From assembly GCF_042887685.1 (NCBI RefSeq), contig NZ_JBHVOS010000006.1:62001-126000 (forward strand): a stretch of 64,000 bases of DNA, read 5' to 3'. The translations under genes were made by a program, and so were the position numbers. This document shows, in pieces, positions 33,751-42,544 of the stretch. Source of the stretch: Oerskovia sp042887685. Its GTDB lineage: Bacteria; Actinomycetota; Actinomycetes; Actinomycetales; Cellulomonadaceae. The first letter of the stretch is position 1. Each line of letters begins with the position of its first letter. The notes beneath the pieces were generated by a model. It made no database searches, was not told the origin of the DNA, and worked only from the letters and a program-made list of their open reading frames with translations.

Positions 33751-35218
33751 AGCGCTCTGGAGCCCGCTCGGGCACGTGCAGCCGCCGCAGGAAGCGGTCC
33801 GTGCGGGGGTGCGGCCCGCGCCGGTCACGCAGGGACACGACGACGGTCGTGGCGGTCGCGAGCGGGATCGTCCAGGCCGCGGGCTGGGCCAGGAGGCTGC
33901 GCGCGAGCCCGTCGCCCGGACCGAGCGCCGAGGTCACGAGGAGCGCCGCGGCGCACAGCGCGCTGCCGACGACCATGCCTGCGATCGCGCCGCGCGCGGT
34001 GAGGCGCCGCCACCACACGCCCAGCAGGATCGTCGGGGACAGCGCCGACGCCGCGAACACGAACACCGTCCCGACGCTCGTGACGAGCCCCTGCGGGATG
34101 GTCACGAGCGCGACCGCGAGGGGCACGAGCGTGCACGCGACCGCGGACCAGCGGAACGAGCGGACCGTGCCGCCGAACAGGTCCTGGCTCACGACCCCCG
34201 CGAGCGAGACCACGAGTCCCGACGACGTCCCGAGGAACGCGGCGAAAGCTCCGGCGATCACGAGCGCCGAGAGCAGCTCGCCGCCCACGCCCGGCACGAG
34301 CCGGGACGGCAGGACGAGCGCGACGGTGTCGGCGACGCCGGGCTCGGCGAGGTCGGGAGCCACGACGCGGGCGATGAGGCCCATGGTGCTCGAGACCATG
34401 TAGAACACGCTGATCATCCCGATCACCACCACGGTGGTCCACCGGGCCGAGACGCCGTCGGGGCTCGTGTAGAAGCGCACGAGGACGTGCGGCAGGCCGA
34501 TCGTGCCGAGCAGCAGCGCGAGCAGCAGCGAGACGGTCGTGTACGTGTCGTACGAGCGCGGCCCCGCCTCGGGCGGGAAGACCTGCGCCGGGTCGAGCGT
34601 CAGGTCCTGCCCGCCGAGCACGACGAGCAGGAAGACCACGGGGACCGCGAGCGCCGTGAGCTTGACCCAGAACTGGAACGCCTGGACGAACGTCACCGAG
34701 CGCATGCCGCCCGCGGCGACCACGGCGCTCACGACCGCGGCCACCCCGACCGACCCGACCCACGGCGGCACGGGTGCCACGGTCGTGATGACGAGGGCCG
34801 CGCCGTGGAGCTGCGGCACGACGTACAGCCACCCGATGACGAGCACCAGGACGCTCGTGACGCGTCGGGCGGCGAGCGAGTCGAGCCGTGCCTGGACGAA
34901 GTCGGGGATGGTGTAGGCCCCGGAGCGACGCAGGGGCCCGGCGACGAACAGCAGCACGAGCAGGTACCCCGCGGCGTACCCGACGGGGAACCAGAACGCC
35001 TCGGCCCCCGAGAGCAGCACGAGCCCGGACAGCCCCAGGAACGTCCCGGCCGACAGGTACTCGCCGCTGATCGCCGACGCGTTCCACACGGGCTGCACGG
35101 TCCGGGACGCGACGAAGAAGTCGCTCGTCGTCCGCGAGATCCGCAGCCCGTAGAAGCCGATGAGCCCCGTCGCGAGCAGCAGCAGACCGATCGCGACGAG
35201 CGGCAGCGCCGAGCTCAC
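33749..35218 (-). CDS. Sodium:solute symporter, monocarboxylate/acetate type
   Basis: 489 residues with about 13 hydrophobic spans. SSS-family features include SDFFVASRTVQPVWNASAIS early, GEYLSAGTFLGLSGLVLL, GTIGLPHVLVRFYTSPDG and LGTSSGLVVSLAGVVSQD. The family resemblance is to ActP/MctC-type symporters taking up acetate, propionate or pyruvate. The small membrane gene before it overlaps by a GTGA, like MctB with MctC in corynebacteria (recalled). Together with the LytS/LytTR pair upstream this suggests a sensed carboxylate transport unit. Substrate is inferred. Confidence 0.88.
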   Translation of the reverse strand: MSSALPLVAIGLLLLATGLIGFYGLRISRTTSDFFVASRTVQPVWNASAISGEYLSAGTFLGLSGLVLLSGAEAFWFPVGYAAGYLLVLLFVAGPLRRSGAYTIPDFVQARLDSLAARRVTSVLVLVIGWLYVVPQLHGAALVITTVAPVPPWVGSVGVAAVVSAVVAAGGMRSVTFVQAFQFWVKLTALAVPVVFLLVVLGGQDLTLDPAQVFPPEAGPRSYDTYTTVSLLLALLLGTIGLPHVLVRFYTSPDGVSARWTTVVVIGMISVFYMVSSTMGLIARVVAPDLAEPGVADTVALVLPSRLVPGVGGELLSALVIAGAFAAFLGTSSGLVVSLAGVVSQDLFGGTVRSFRWSAVACTLVPLAVALVTIPQGLVTSVGTVFVFAASALSPTILLGVWWRRLTARGAIAGMVVGSALCAAALLVTSALGPGDGLARSLLAQPAAWTIPLATATTVVVSLRDRRGPHPRTDRFLRRLHVPERAPER

Positions 35219-35652
35219 TCGTCGTCCACCAGCGCACGGAAGCGCCGCTCGTTGCGGGCGGCGGCCAGCGCGAACACGAGCGCGAACGCCCCGATGACCG
35301 GGTAGAAGCCGTACGCGTGCAGGAGCCACGGGAGCGGCACTCCGAGCACGTGCACGTCGCCCAGCGTCGGCACGGCGCTCATCGTGACCGTGAGCAGCGT
35401 GACCACGGCCAGGAACGACACGACGCACGCGAGCGCGAGCCGCAGCTGGGTCCGCGCGAGGCTGCGGGCGTACACGGCCGCGGGCTCGCTCCCGCCGTCG
35501 GGCCCGGGCGTGTCCTGGGCGCCCCCCGGCATCCCGCCCGACGACGCCTCCTCCCCCGCGTCCGGCGCGGCGGCCCGCGCGGCGGACGGGGTGGGAGACG
35601 GGACGTCGGTCGAGCGGACGACGACCCGCGGCGGCGGGTCCTCCGGGCTCAT
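35215..35652 (-). CDS. Small two-span membrane protein preceding the symporter
   Basis: 145 residues. The first 65 are hydrophilic and Pro/Gly/Asp-rich. Two hydrophobic segments follow, LALACVVSFLAVVTLLTV and LHAYGFYPVIGAFALVFALA, then a charged tail (RNERRFRALVDDE). This is the layout of the accessory membrane proteins (MctB or DUF485-like) that accompany SSS carboxylate symporters. It overlaps both neighbours by ATGA/GTGA, so the four genes are translated as one set. Confidence 0.8.
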   Translation of the reverse strand: MSPEDPPPRVVVRSTDVPSPTPSAARAAAPDAGEEASSGGMPGGAQDTPGPDGGSEPAAVYARSLARTQLRLALACVVSFLAVVTLLTVTMSAVPTLGDVHVLGVPLPWLLHAYGFYPVIGAFALVFALAAARNERRFRALVDDE

Positions 35653-36542
35653 GGACGCCCTCCGGGACGGCCCAGGAGCGCGTCGCGCACGGCCGGAGCC
35701 ATGCGCCGGCTCACGGGGACCTCCTGCCCGGCGACGACCACGACCGGGTGCGCACCGCCGAGGCGGACCGCCGTCACGGCGGCGCGGTCCACGAGGTACG
35801 AGCGGTGCACGCGCAGGAAGCCCGCCGCGGCCCAGCGTTCCTCGAGGTCGGAGATGGGCTCGCGCACGAGGTAGCCGTCCGTGTCCGTGACCAGGCGCGA
35901 GTAGTCGCCCTGCGCCTGGACCCACCGCACGGCCGAGCGCAGCACGACGCGCGTGGTCGTACCGACCGTGACGGCGATGGTCTCGTCGGTCGGGGTGACC
36001 TGCGCGGGTGCGGCGGACCTCTCCGCGTCGCGGGCGGCGGCGCCGCCCGTGCCGCCCGCGACGCGCGACGGCGCGCCCTCCGCGATGCGGGACGCGGCCG
36101 CCTGGACCGCGACGGCCCGCTCGACCGCGCGGGCCAGGCGCTCGCGCCGCACGGGCTTGAGCACGTAGTCGACGGCCTCGACGTCGAACGCCTCGGTGGC
36201 ACGGGCCTCGTCAGCCGTCACGAACACCACCGCAGGCCGGACCGAGAACCGCGACAGCGCCCGGGCGAGGTCCAGCCCCGTGAGGCCCGGCATGTGGATG
36301 TCGAGGAACGCGACGTGCACGGGGTGCTCGGACAGCCAGCGCAGGGCCTCGGCGCCCGACGCGACGGGGTGCACCGAGCGCACGTGCGGGTCGCGGCGCA
36401 GGAGCGCGGTCAGCTCGTCGAGGGCCGGGCGCTCGTCGTCGGCCACGAGGACGTCGACGCCGTCGGGACGCGGACCTGGGACCTTCGCGGGCCCGGCGTC
36501 AGGACCCGTGGGCGGTGCGAGGTGAGGGACGGGGTCGGTCAC
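35649..36542 (-). CDS. LytTR-family response regulator (BtsR/LytR type)
   Basis: 297 residues. The receiver domain (about 30-145) has acidic DDERPA, phospho-Asp in VAFLDIHMPGLTG, VVFVTADE and lysine in YVLKPV. A linker rich in Ala precedes a C-terminal LytTR DNA-binding domain (about 195-290) with VRWVQAQGDYSRLVTDTDGY and FLRVHRSYLVDRAAVTAV. LytTR proteins bind two direct repeats about 21-22 bp apart. Such repeats occur at the cstA promoter and, as longer arrays, upstream of this operon. GTG start overlaps the kinase stop. Confidence 0.93.
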   Translation of the reverse strand: MTDPVPHLAPPTGPDAGPAKVPGPRPDGVDVLVADDERPALDELTALLRRDPHVRSVHPVASGAEALRWLSEHPVHVAFLDIHMPGLTGLDLARALSRFSVRPAVVFVTADEARATEAFDVEAVDYVLKPVRRERLARAVERAVAVQAAASRIAEGAPSRVAGGTGGAAARDAERSAAPAQVTPTDETIAVTVGTTTRVVLRSAVRWVQAQGDYSRLVTDTDGYLVREPISDLEERWAAAGFLRVHRSYLVDRAAVTAVRLGGAHPVVVVAGQEVPVSRRMAPAVRDALLGRPGGRP

Positions 36543-37729
36543 GGCCTGCTCACCTCGGTCTCGTGCTGGGGCTGGGACTTCGGGACGCGCATCCGCACGA
36601 GGGTACCCGCGCCCTCGTTCGTCTCGATCTCGAGCGCGTGCTGGTCGCCGTAGAGCTGGCGCACGCGCGTGTCGACGTTGCGCAGCCCGACGTTCGTCGC
36701 ACGCGACCCCGTCGCGAGCAGGGTCCGCAGCGTCTCGGGAGACATGCCGACGCCGTCGTCCTCGACCGTGATCTCGGTCTGGGTGCCCTCGTCGCGCGCG
36801 CTGATGACGATCCGCCCGCCGCGCTCGCGCGGCTCGAGGCCGTGCCGGACGGCGTTCTCGACGAGCGGCTGGACGCTGAGGAACGGGATGACGGTCGACA
36901 GGGACTCCGGCGCGATCTGGAGCGTCACGGTCAACCGGTCACCGAACCGCGCGCGCTCGAGCTCGACGTACGAGTGGATGCTGCCCAGCTCGTCGGCGAG
37001 CGTCGTGAAGTCCCCGCGGCCCCGGAAGGAGTAGCGCGTGAAGTCCGCGAAGTCGAGCACGAGGTCGCGCGCCCGCTCGGGGTCGGTGCTGATGAAGGAC
37101 GCGATCGCGCCGAGCGAGTTGTAGATGAAGTGCGGGCTGATCTGCGCGCGCAGGGCACGCAGCTCGGCCTGGGCGAGCGCGGTGCGCGACGCCTCGAGCT
37201 CACCCAGCTCGAGCTGGGCCGAGCACCACTGCGCGACCTCGCCCGTGGCCCGCACGAGCGGCGGGCGCACCCGCGTCGCGAACGCGACGACGGCTCCGGC
37301 CACGACGCCGCCCGCGAGCACGGGCGCCCCCACGGCCTCCGGGGTGCCCGACGACGGCTCGCCGCCCGCGTAGACCTGTCGCCTCCCCGTCTCGACGGTC
37401 CGGGCGCCGACACGCTGCGCCTCGGCCCGGAGGGCGGCCGGTCCGTCGAGGGCCACGACGCCGTCGGCCGTCACGACCGCGAGCGCCTCGCAGCCGAGCA
37501 GGGTGCGCAGGTGGCGGGCAGCACGTCCGACGTCGTCGCCCTCGAGCCCGTCCCGCAGGTGCTTGGCCGCACGGGACGCGAGGTGCAGCGTGCTGAAGGT
37601 CGCGCGCTCGGAGTCGCTGCCGAGCTCGCGCGTGCCGCGTGCCAGCCGCCACGCGAGGACCAGCGCGGCGGTGAGCAGGACGCCGACGACGAGGCCGACG
37701 ACGGCCCCGGTGAAGACGGGTCCGGACAT
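36539..37729 (-). CDS. LytS/BtsS-type sensor histidine kinase
   Basis: 396 residues. One N-terminal membrane span (VGLVVGVLLTAALVLAWRL), then a GAF-like sensor part (about 60-175: LLGCEALAVVTADGVVAL), the HisKA-type phosphoacceptor ISPHFIYNSLGAIASFI, and an ATPase domain with PLVENAVRHGLEP and VEDDGVGMSPE. Unlike LytS/BtsS there is no multi-span ligand domain, so the signal is probably cytoplasmic and read by the GAF-like part. It is first in the kinase-regulator-membrane protein-symporter operon; upstream is a long repeat array instead of another gene. Confidence 0.92.
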   Translation of the reverse strand: MSGPVFTGAVVGLVVGVLLTAALVLAWRLARGTRELGSDSERATFSTLHLASRAAKHLRDGLEGDDVGRAARHLRTLLGCEALAVVTADGVVALDGPAALRAEAQRVGARTVETGRRQVYAGGEPSSGTPEAVGAPVLAGGVVAGAVVAFATRVRPPLVRATGEVAQWCSAQLELGELEASRTALAQAELRALRAQISPHFIYNSLGAIASFISTDPERARDLVLDFADFTRYSFRGRGDFTTLADELGSIHSYVELERARFGDRLTVTLQIAPESLSTVIPFLSVQPLVENAVRHGLEPRERGGRIVISARDEGTQTEITVEDDGVGMSPETLRTLLATGSRATNVGLRNVDTRVRQLYGDQHALEIETNEGAGTLVRMRVPKSQPQHETEVSRP

Positions 37730-37756
37730 GTCGCGATCCTATTCCGGAGAGACGAC

Positions 37757-38203
37757 GCCGAGGGTGACGAACCGGGGTGCCGGTGGTGACGGACGGACCG
37801 CCGAGGGTGACGGGCCAGACCGCCGACGGTGACGCTCCCGGGCGCCGAGGGTGACGGGCCGGACCGCCGACGGTGACGCTCCCGGGGGCCGAGGGTGACG
37901 AGCACTGGTGTCGTGGCGACCGCGGAGACGTGTCCACGGAGGTGAGCGGCGCCGTCGGGCGTGCACACCAGGCGGTGTCACGTGCGGGCCGACGGCGACG
38001 GGCGTACTGCCGAGGGTGACGGGATTCCGCCCAGGGTGTCGCCACGGGGCGCCGAGGGCGACGGGATACCGCCCAGGGTGTCGCCACGGGGCGCCGAGGG
38101 CGACGCCGTCGCACCGCATGCGGGTCACGGCGGGCACGGGCGTCACCCTCGGCGGGCAGGAGGGTCACCCTCGGCGGGCACGGGCGTCACCCTCGGCGAC
38201 CGG
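37757..38203. repeat. Composite array of 21-22-bp repeats upstream of the LytS/LytTR operon
   Basis: On the + strand cores of the type GCCGAGGGTGACG start at 37757, 37779, 37800, 37822, 37844, 37866 and 37888 (spacing 22, 21, then 22). Alternating GCCGAGGGTGACG and GCCGACGGTGACG units form 44-bp dimers. After a gap, related units at 37988, 38009, 38029, 38051, 38071 and 38093 repeat as 42-bp dimers. At 38142, 38164 and 38186 three inverted copies (GTCACCCTCGGCG) occur at 22-bp spacing. About 16 units in total; no coding signal. This covers the 476-bp gap between the kinase and ybdD. Confidence 0.92.
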
Positions 38204-38205
38204 GG

Positions 38206-38412
38206 TCAGCAGCAGCGGGCGCCCGGGTTGCGGTCCTGGTCGTCCATGCGCTGGCGCCAGAACTGGCGCTCGGTCAGGACGGGGACGTCGGGCCCGTGCG
38301 CGGCGCGGCGGTGCTCCACGTACACCCGGTACGCGTCGTCGCCCATGAGCTGGCGGACGTACCAGGCCGTACCCCTCGCCGCGCGGGCGAGCGCGTCGCG
38401 CACGGGCCCCAC
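38206..38412 (-). CDS. ybdD: YbdD/YjiX family small protein
   Basis: 68 residues. It matches the YbdD/YjiX (DUF466) family, always found beside CstA/BtsT transporters: RGTAWYVRQLMGDDAYRVYV followed by HRRAAHGPDVPVLTERQFW. In some lineages the penultimate C-terminal residue is selenocysteine (Cys-Sec-stop, recalled). Here the chain ends GARCC, i.e. the cysteine version. GTG start one base after the cstA stop, so it is cotranscribed. Function unknown beyond association with pyruvate/peptide uptake. Confidence 0.9.
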   Translation of the reverse strand: MGPVRDALARAARGTAWYVRQLMGDDAYRVYVEHRRAAHGPDVPVLTERQFWRQRMDDQDRNPGARCC

Positions 38413-38413
38413 G

Positions 38414-40699
38414 TCAGTGCCCCGCGCCCGAGGACACGGGCCGCTTCTCGGGCGGGAGCTGGGCCCACTCGGCCTCGATCTCCTTCTCGGTCGCCGTGGT
38501 CAGGAGACCCGCGGGGGCGAAGCGACGCGAGGCCACGGGCTGGTCCTCGTGGTTCTCCCCTCCGCCTGCACGCAGCGCCTTCACGGTCGTGACGAGGGCC
38601 GAGACCATCACGACGATCGCGAGGACCACGAAGATGATCGACAGCGTGCCCTGGACGAACGTGTTGCGCACGACCGCCTCCATGGCCTCGACCGACGTCG
38701 CGGTGCCGAACGAGGTCTCCCCCGCGGCCAGCGCCTCCTTGAACGCGTTGTGGTTGGCCCAGTACCCGACGGCGGGGACGGGCGAGAAGATCTTCTCGAA
38801 CGAGGCGGTGATGGTCACGACCGCGGTGAACGCCAGGGGCACCGCGACGATCCACAGCCAACGGAAGTACGAGCGTCCGCGCTTGGCCACGATCGCCAGG
38901 ACGACCGCGAGCGCGATGGCCGCGAGGAGCTGGTTGGCGATGCCGAACAGCGGGAAGAACGTGTTGATCCCGCCGAGCGGGTCGGTGACGCCCAGGTAGA
39001 GGATGCTCCCCCACCCGGCGACCATGACCAGGGTGCAGAACCACACCCCGGGCCGCCAGGTCACGTCCCTGAACTTCGGGGCGACGTTGCCGAGCGAGTC
39101 CTGGAGCATGAAGCGCGCCACGCGCGTCCCGGCGTCGACGGCCGTGAGGATGAACAGCGCCTCGAACATGATCGCGAAGTGGTACCAGAAGCCCATCATC
39201 GCGGCGCCGCCGAAGAGCTGCTGCATGATGTGCGCGAGGCCCAGCGCCAGGGTCGGCGCACCACCCGTGCGGGAGACGATCGACTCCTCGCCCACGGCCG
39301 CGGCGGTCGAGGACAGCATGTCGGGCGTGAGGTTCACGCCGGCCAGGCCGAGGGAGTTGACGAACGCGACGGCGCCCTCGATGGTCCCGCCGGTCGCGGC
39401 CGCCGAGGCGTTCATCGCGAAGTAGATGCCGCGGTCGAGCGAGATCGCGGCGACGAGCGCCATGATCGCGACGAACGACTCCATGAGCATGCCGCCGTAC
39501 CCGATGAAGCGCGTCTGGCGCTCCTTCTCGAGCAGCTTGGGCGTCGTGCCCGACGCGATGAGGGCGTGGAACCCGGACAGTGCGCCGCACGCGATCGTCA
39601 CGAACAGGAACGGGAACAGCGACCCGGAGAACACCGGCCCGGTCTCGCCGCTCGCGAACTCGCTGACCGCGGGCACCGAGATCTCGGGACGCACGATCAC
39701 GATCGCGCCCGCGAGCATCACGATGACGCCGACCTTCATGAACGTCGACAGGTAGTCGCGCGGGGCCAGGAGCAGCCACACGGGCAGGACGGCCGCGACG
39801 AAGCCGTAGATGATGATGCCGATCGCGATGGTCGTGCGGTCGAGGTGGAACAGGTCCGCACCCCACGGGGTGTTCGCGACCCAGCCGCCGCCGACGATCG
39901 CGGCCATGAGCAGCACGAAGCCGATGATCGAGACCTCGGTGATGCGTCCGGGGCGCAGGTAGCGCAGGTAGACGCCCATGAAGAGCGCGATCGGGATGGT
40001 CATCGCGACGCTGAAGACGCCCCACGGGCTCTCGCCCAGGGAGTTCACGACGACGAGCGCGAGGATCGCGACGATGATCAGCATGATGAGCAGCGACGCG
40101 ACGATCGCGGCCGTGCCACCGATGCGACCGAGCTCCTGGCGGGCCATCTGGCCGATCGTGCGGCCGCCGCGGCGCATCGAGAAGAACAGGACCACGTAGT
40201 CCTGCACGGCGCCCGCGAAGATGACGCCGACGATGATCCAGACCGTGCCGGGCAGGTAGCCCATCTGTGCGGCCAGGACCGGTCCGACGAGCGGCCCTGC
40301 CCCCGCGATCGCGGCGAAGTGGTGCCCGAAGAGCACGCGGCGGTCGGTCGGGACGTAGTCCTTGCCGTCCGAGCGCACCTCGGCGGGGGTCGCGCGCCGG
40401 TCGTCGGGGCGCGTGATCCAGCGCTCGATGACCTTGGAGTAGAAGCGGTACCCGATGAGGTAGCTGCAGACCGCGGCGAACACGAACCAGATCGCGTTGA
40501 CGGTCTCGCCGCGCACGATCGCGAGCATGACCCAGGCCACGCCGCCGAGCAGTGCGATGCCGGTCCAGAGCAGGACCTTCTGCCAGGTCCAGCGAGGCTT
40601 CAGGGCGGCCTCGGGGACCGCGGTGGGCGGGAGCGTCGGATCGGGCGAGAGCCCGTCGTCCGAGGCGGTCTCCGCCGTCGATCGGATGTCTGTCGTCAT
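38414..40699 (-). CDS. cstA: CstA carbon starvation/pyruvate transporter
   Basis: 761 residues with about 16 hydrophobic spans. Family landmarks are FGHHFAAIAGAGPLVGPVLA near residue 130, GVIFAGAVQDYVVLFFSMRR, GFHALIASGTTPKLLEKE and GVTDPLGGINTFFPLFGIAN. CstA-family proteins import pyruvate or peptides under carbon limitation. The upstream region holds a CRP-type palindrome (40764-40779) and a BtsR-like direct repeat (40798-40832), suggesting control by catabolite state and the LytTR regulator 4 kb downstream. ATG at 40699 with GGGAGAGAG upstream. Confidence 0.95.
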   Translation of the reverse strand: MTTDIRSTAETASDDGLSPDPTLPPTAVPEAALKPRWTWQKVLLWTGIALLGGVAWVMLAIVRGETVNAIWFVFAAVCSYLIGYRFYSKVIERWITRPDDRRATPAEVRSDGKDYVPTDRRVLFGHHFAAIAGAGPLVGPVLAAQMGYLPGTVWIIVGVIFAGAVQDYVVLFFSMRRGGRTIGQMARQELGRIGGTAAIVASLLIMLIIVAILALVVVNSLGESPWGVFSVAMTIPIALFMGVYLRYLRPGRITEVSIIGFVLLMAAIVGGGWVANTPWGADLFHLDRTTIAIGIIIYGFVAAVLPVWLLLAPRDYLSTFMKVGVIVMLAGAIVIVRPEISVPAVSEFASGETGPVFSGSLFPFLFVTIACGALSGFHALIASGTTPKLLEKERQTRFIGYGGMLMESFVAIMALVAAISLDRGIYFAMNASAAATGGTIEGAVAFVNSLGLAGVNLTPDMLSSTAAAVGEESIVSRTGGAPTLALGLAHIMQQLFGGAAMMGFWYHFAIMFEALFILTAVDAGTRVARFMLQDSLGNVAPKFRDVTWRPGVWFCTLVMVAGWGSILYLGVTDPLGGINTFFPLFGIANQLLAAIALAVVLAIVAKRGRSYFRWLWIVAVPLAFTAVVTITASFEKIFSPVPAVGYWANHNAFKEALAAGETSFGTATSVEAMEAVVRNTFVQGTLSIIFVVLAIVVMVSALVTTVKALRAGGGENHEDQPVASRRFAPAGLLTTATEKEIEAEWAQLPPEKRPVSSGAGH

Positions 40700-40763
40700 C
40701 GGTTCTCTCTCCCAAGGTCGCGTCGTTGCGTCCGACCGGGAAAGGCTAGGGACGACGACGGGC

Positions 40764-40779
40764 CGTGATCCAGGTCACG
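40764..40779. promoter_or_regulatory. CRP/GlxR-type site upstream of cstA
   Basis: CGTGATCCAGGTCACG has GTGA-N6-TCAC half-sites in perfect symmetry. Centre about 72 bases from the cstA start codon. Confidence 0.75.
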
Positions 40780-40797
40780 TCGACGGACGGTCGAGGT

Positions 40798-40832
40798 GTG
40801 CGACGAGCGGTAGGCGACGTGCGACGAACGGT
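40798..40832 (-). promoter_or_regulatory. BtsR-like LytTR direct repeat upstream of cstA
   Basis: GTGCGACGARCGGT occurs at 40798-40811 and 40819-40832, 21 bp apart. On the cstA strand these read ACCGYTCGTCGCAC. The ACCGCTC part matches the E. coli BtsR repeat ACC(G/A)CT(C/T)A with 13-bp spacer (recalled), which regulates the CstA paralogue btsT. Confidence 0.7.
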
Positions 40833-40925
40833 CGCCGAACGGCGGTCGGCGACCGCCCGGACGGGCGGTCCGCGTAGTGTTCTCCCGTCGTGCCGACCTC
40901 CGGCACGGTGCCCGAGAGGACCCCT

Positions 40926-42530
40926 GTGAGCCTGATCCGCCTGAACGCCGTGAGCATGCAGTTCGACGACAAGGTCGTGCTGCGCGACGCCTTCCTCAAG
41001 CTCCGCGAGGGCGAGCGCGTCGGGCTCGTGGGCCGTAACGGCACGGGCAAGACGACGTTCCTCGAGCTGATCCTCGGACGCAAGGAGCCCACCTCGGGGA
41101 CGGTCGACGTCAACCTCGGTGTGAGCATCGGGTACTTCTCGCAGTTCTCCGAGCTCGCGGGGCACCGCAGCGCGGCCGAGGAGCTCAGCGAGCTGTTCGC
41201 GGACGTCCACTCGACGCAGGCGCGCCTCGACGCGATCGGCGAGCGCCTCGCCGAGCCCGACCTCATGGACGACGGCGGCGACGAGATGACGCGGCTCCTG
41301 ACCGAGCAGGCGGACCTGTTCGAGCGCATGGACGCGCTCGACGGGTGGTCGTACGAGAACACGATCGACACGGTCCTCACGCGTCTCGGCTTCGACGCCG
41401 GACGCCGCGACCTCCCGGTCGACCAGCTCTCGGGCGGCTGGCGCAACCGTGCGGCGCTCGCACGGATCCTGGTGCAGCGCCCCGACGTGCTCCTCCTCGA
41501 CGAGCCCACGAACTTCCTCGACCTCGACGGCGTGCGCTGGATCGAGAGCTGGCTCCAGTCGTACCCCGGCGCGGTGCTCGTGGTCTCGCACGACCGCCAG
41601 TTCCTCGACGGCGCGGTCAACCGGATCGTCGAGATCGAGAACCGCCGTCTGCACGAGTACGAGGGTGGCTACTCGGACTACGTGCACGCCAAGCAGTCGC
41701 GGATCAAGACCATCGAGCGCCAGTTCGCGCACGAGGAGGAGCTGCTCGCGTACGAGGTCGAGGCCAGCGACGCCCGCAAGCAGGCCGCGAAGGACAAGAG
41801 CCGCGGCCTCAGGCGCAAGCTCGCCGACATCAAGAAGCGGCAGGCGCCTCGCCCGGTCGACCAGATCATCACGACCATCTACGCGGACCTGCACGTGAGC
41901 GAGCGCCTGGTCGAGGTCGAGGGACTCACGAAGGGCTTCGGCGGCGACCCGCTGTTCAGCGACCTGACCTTCTCGCTGCACCGCGGGGACCGCGTGGCGG
42001 TCGTCGGCGCGAACGGGTCCGGCAAGTCGACGCTCCTCGACGTGCTCACCGAGGTCACGCCACCCGACGCCGGGCAGATCACGTGGAAGAAGAACTCGAC
42101 GTTCGTCTCGTACAACCAGGTCGTGGCTGACCTCGACCTGGACGACACGGTCGCGCACGCGGTCAGCGCCGCCCCCGGGACCCTCGCGTATTCGGCGACC
42201 AAGAAGAACGTCAACAGGTTCCTGACGATGCTGCAGTTCTCCGAGATGGAGCTCAAGCAGAAGATCGGGACGCTGTCGGGCGGGCAGCGCGCCCGCGTCG
42301 CGATCGCGCAGTGCCTGCTGTCGGGCGCCTCGGTGATCGTCCTCGACGAGCCGACCAACCACCTCGACCTCACGAGCGCGCAGGTCATGGAGCGCGCGCT
42401 CGCGCACTTCCCGGGCGCCGTGGTCGTCGTGAGCCACGACCGCTACTTCATCGACAAGGTCGCCGACCGTCTGCTGACGTTCGACGGCGCCGGCGGCGTC
42501 GTCGAGACGGCCGCGAGCGGCGCGCTCTGA
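40926..42530 (+). CDS. ABC-F family ATPase
   Basis: 534 residues, two ATP-binding domains with no membrane part. First Walker A GRNGTGKTTF, signature LSGGWRNRAALA, Walker B VLLLDEPTNFLD. Second Walker A GANGSGKSTL, signature LSGGQRARVAIA, Walker B VIVLDEPTNHLD. A charged interdomain linker (about residues 235-310) is of the type that reaches the ribosomal E/P site. ABC-F proteins are translation factors, some giving antibiotic resistance; no such role can be assigned. The GTG at 40926 is preceded by GAGAGGACCCC. A short hairpin (40890-40906) lies in the leader. Confidence 0.93.
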   Translation: MSLIRLNAVSMQFDDKVVLRDAFLKLREGERVGLVGRNGTGKTTFLELILGRKEPTSGTVDVNLGVSIGYFSQFSELAGHRSAAEELSELFADVHSTQARLDAIGERLAEPDLMDDGGDEMTRLLTEQADLFERMDALDGWSYENTIDTVLTRLGFDAGRRDLPVDQLSGGWRNRAALARILVQRPDVLLLDEPTNFLDLDGVRWIESWLQSYPGAVLVVSHDRQFLDGAVNRIVEIENRRLHEYEGGYSDYVHAKQSRIKTIERQFAHEEELLAYEVEASDARKQAAKDKSRGLRRKLADIKKRQAPRPVDQIITTIYADLHVSERLVEVEGLTKGFGGDPLFSDLTFSLHRGDRVAVVGANGSGKSTLLDVLTEVTPPDAGQITWKKNSTFVSYNQVVADLDLDDTVAHAVSAAPGTLAYSATKKNVNRFLTMLQFSEMELKQKIGTLSGGQRARVAIAQCLLSGASVIVLDEPTNHLDLTSAQVMERALAHFPGAVVVVSHDRYFIDKVADRLLTFDGAGGVVETAASGAL

Positions 42531-42544
42531 CTCAGGGCTGCGGG

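Noticed and set aside
37757..38203. CRISPR array
   Set aside because: The repeated core is only about 13 bp and the spacers 8-10 bp, units change orientation, and no cas gene is present.
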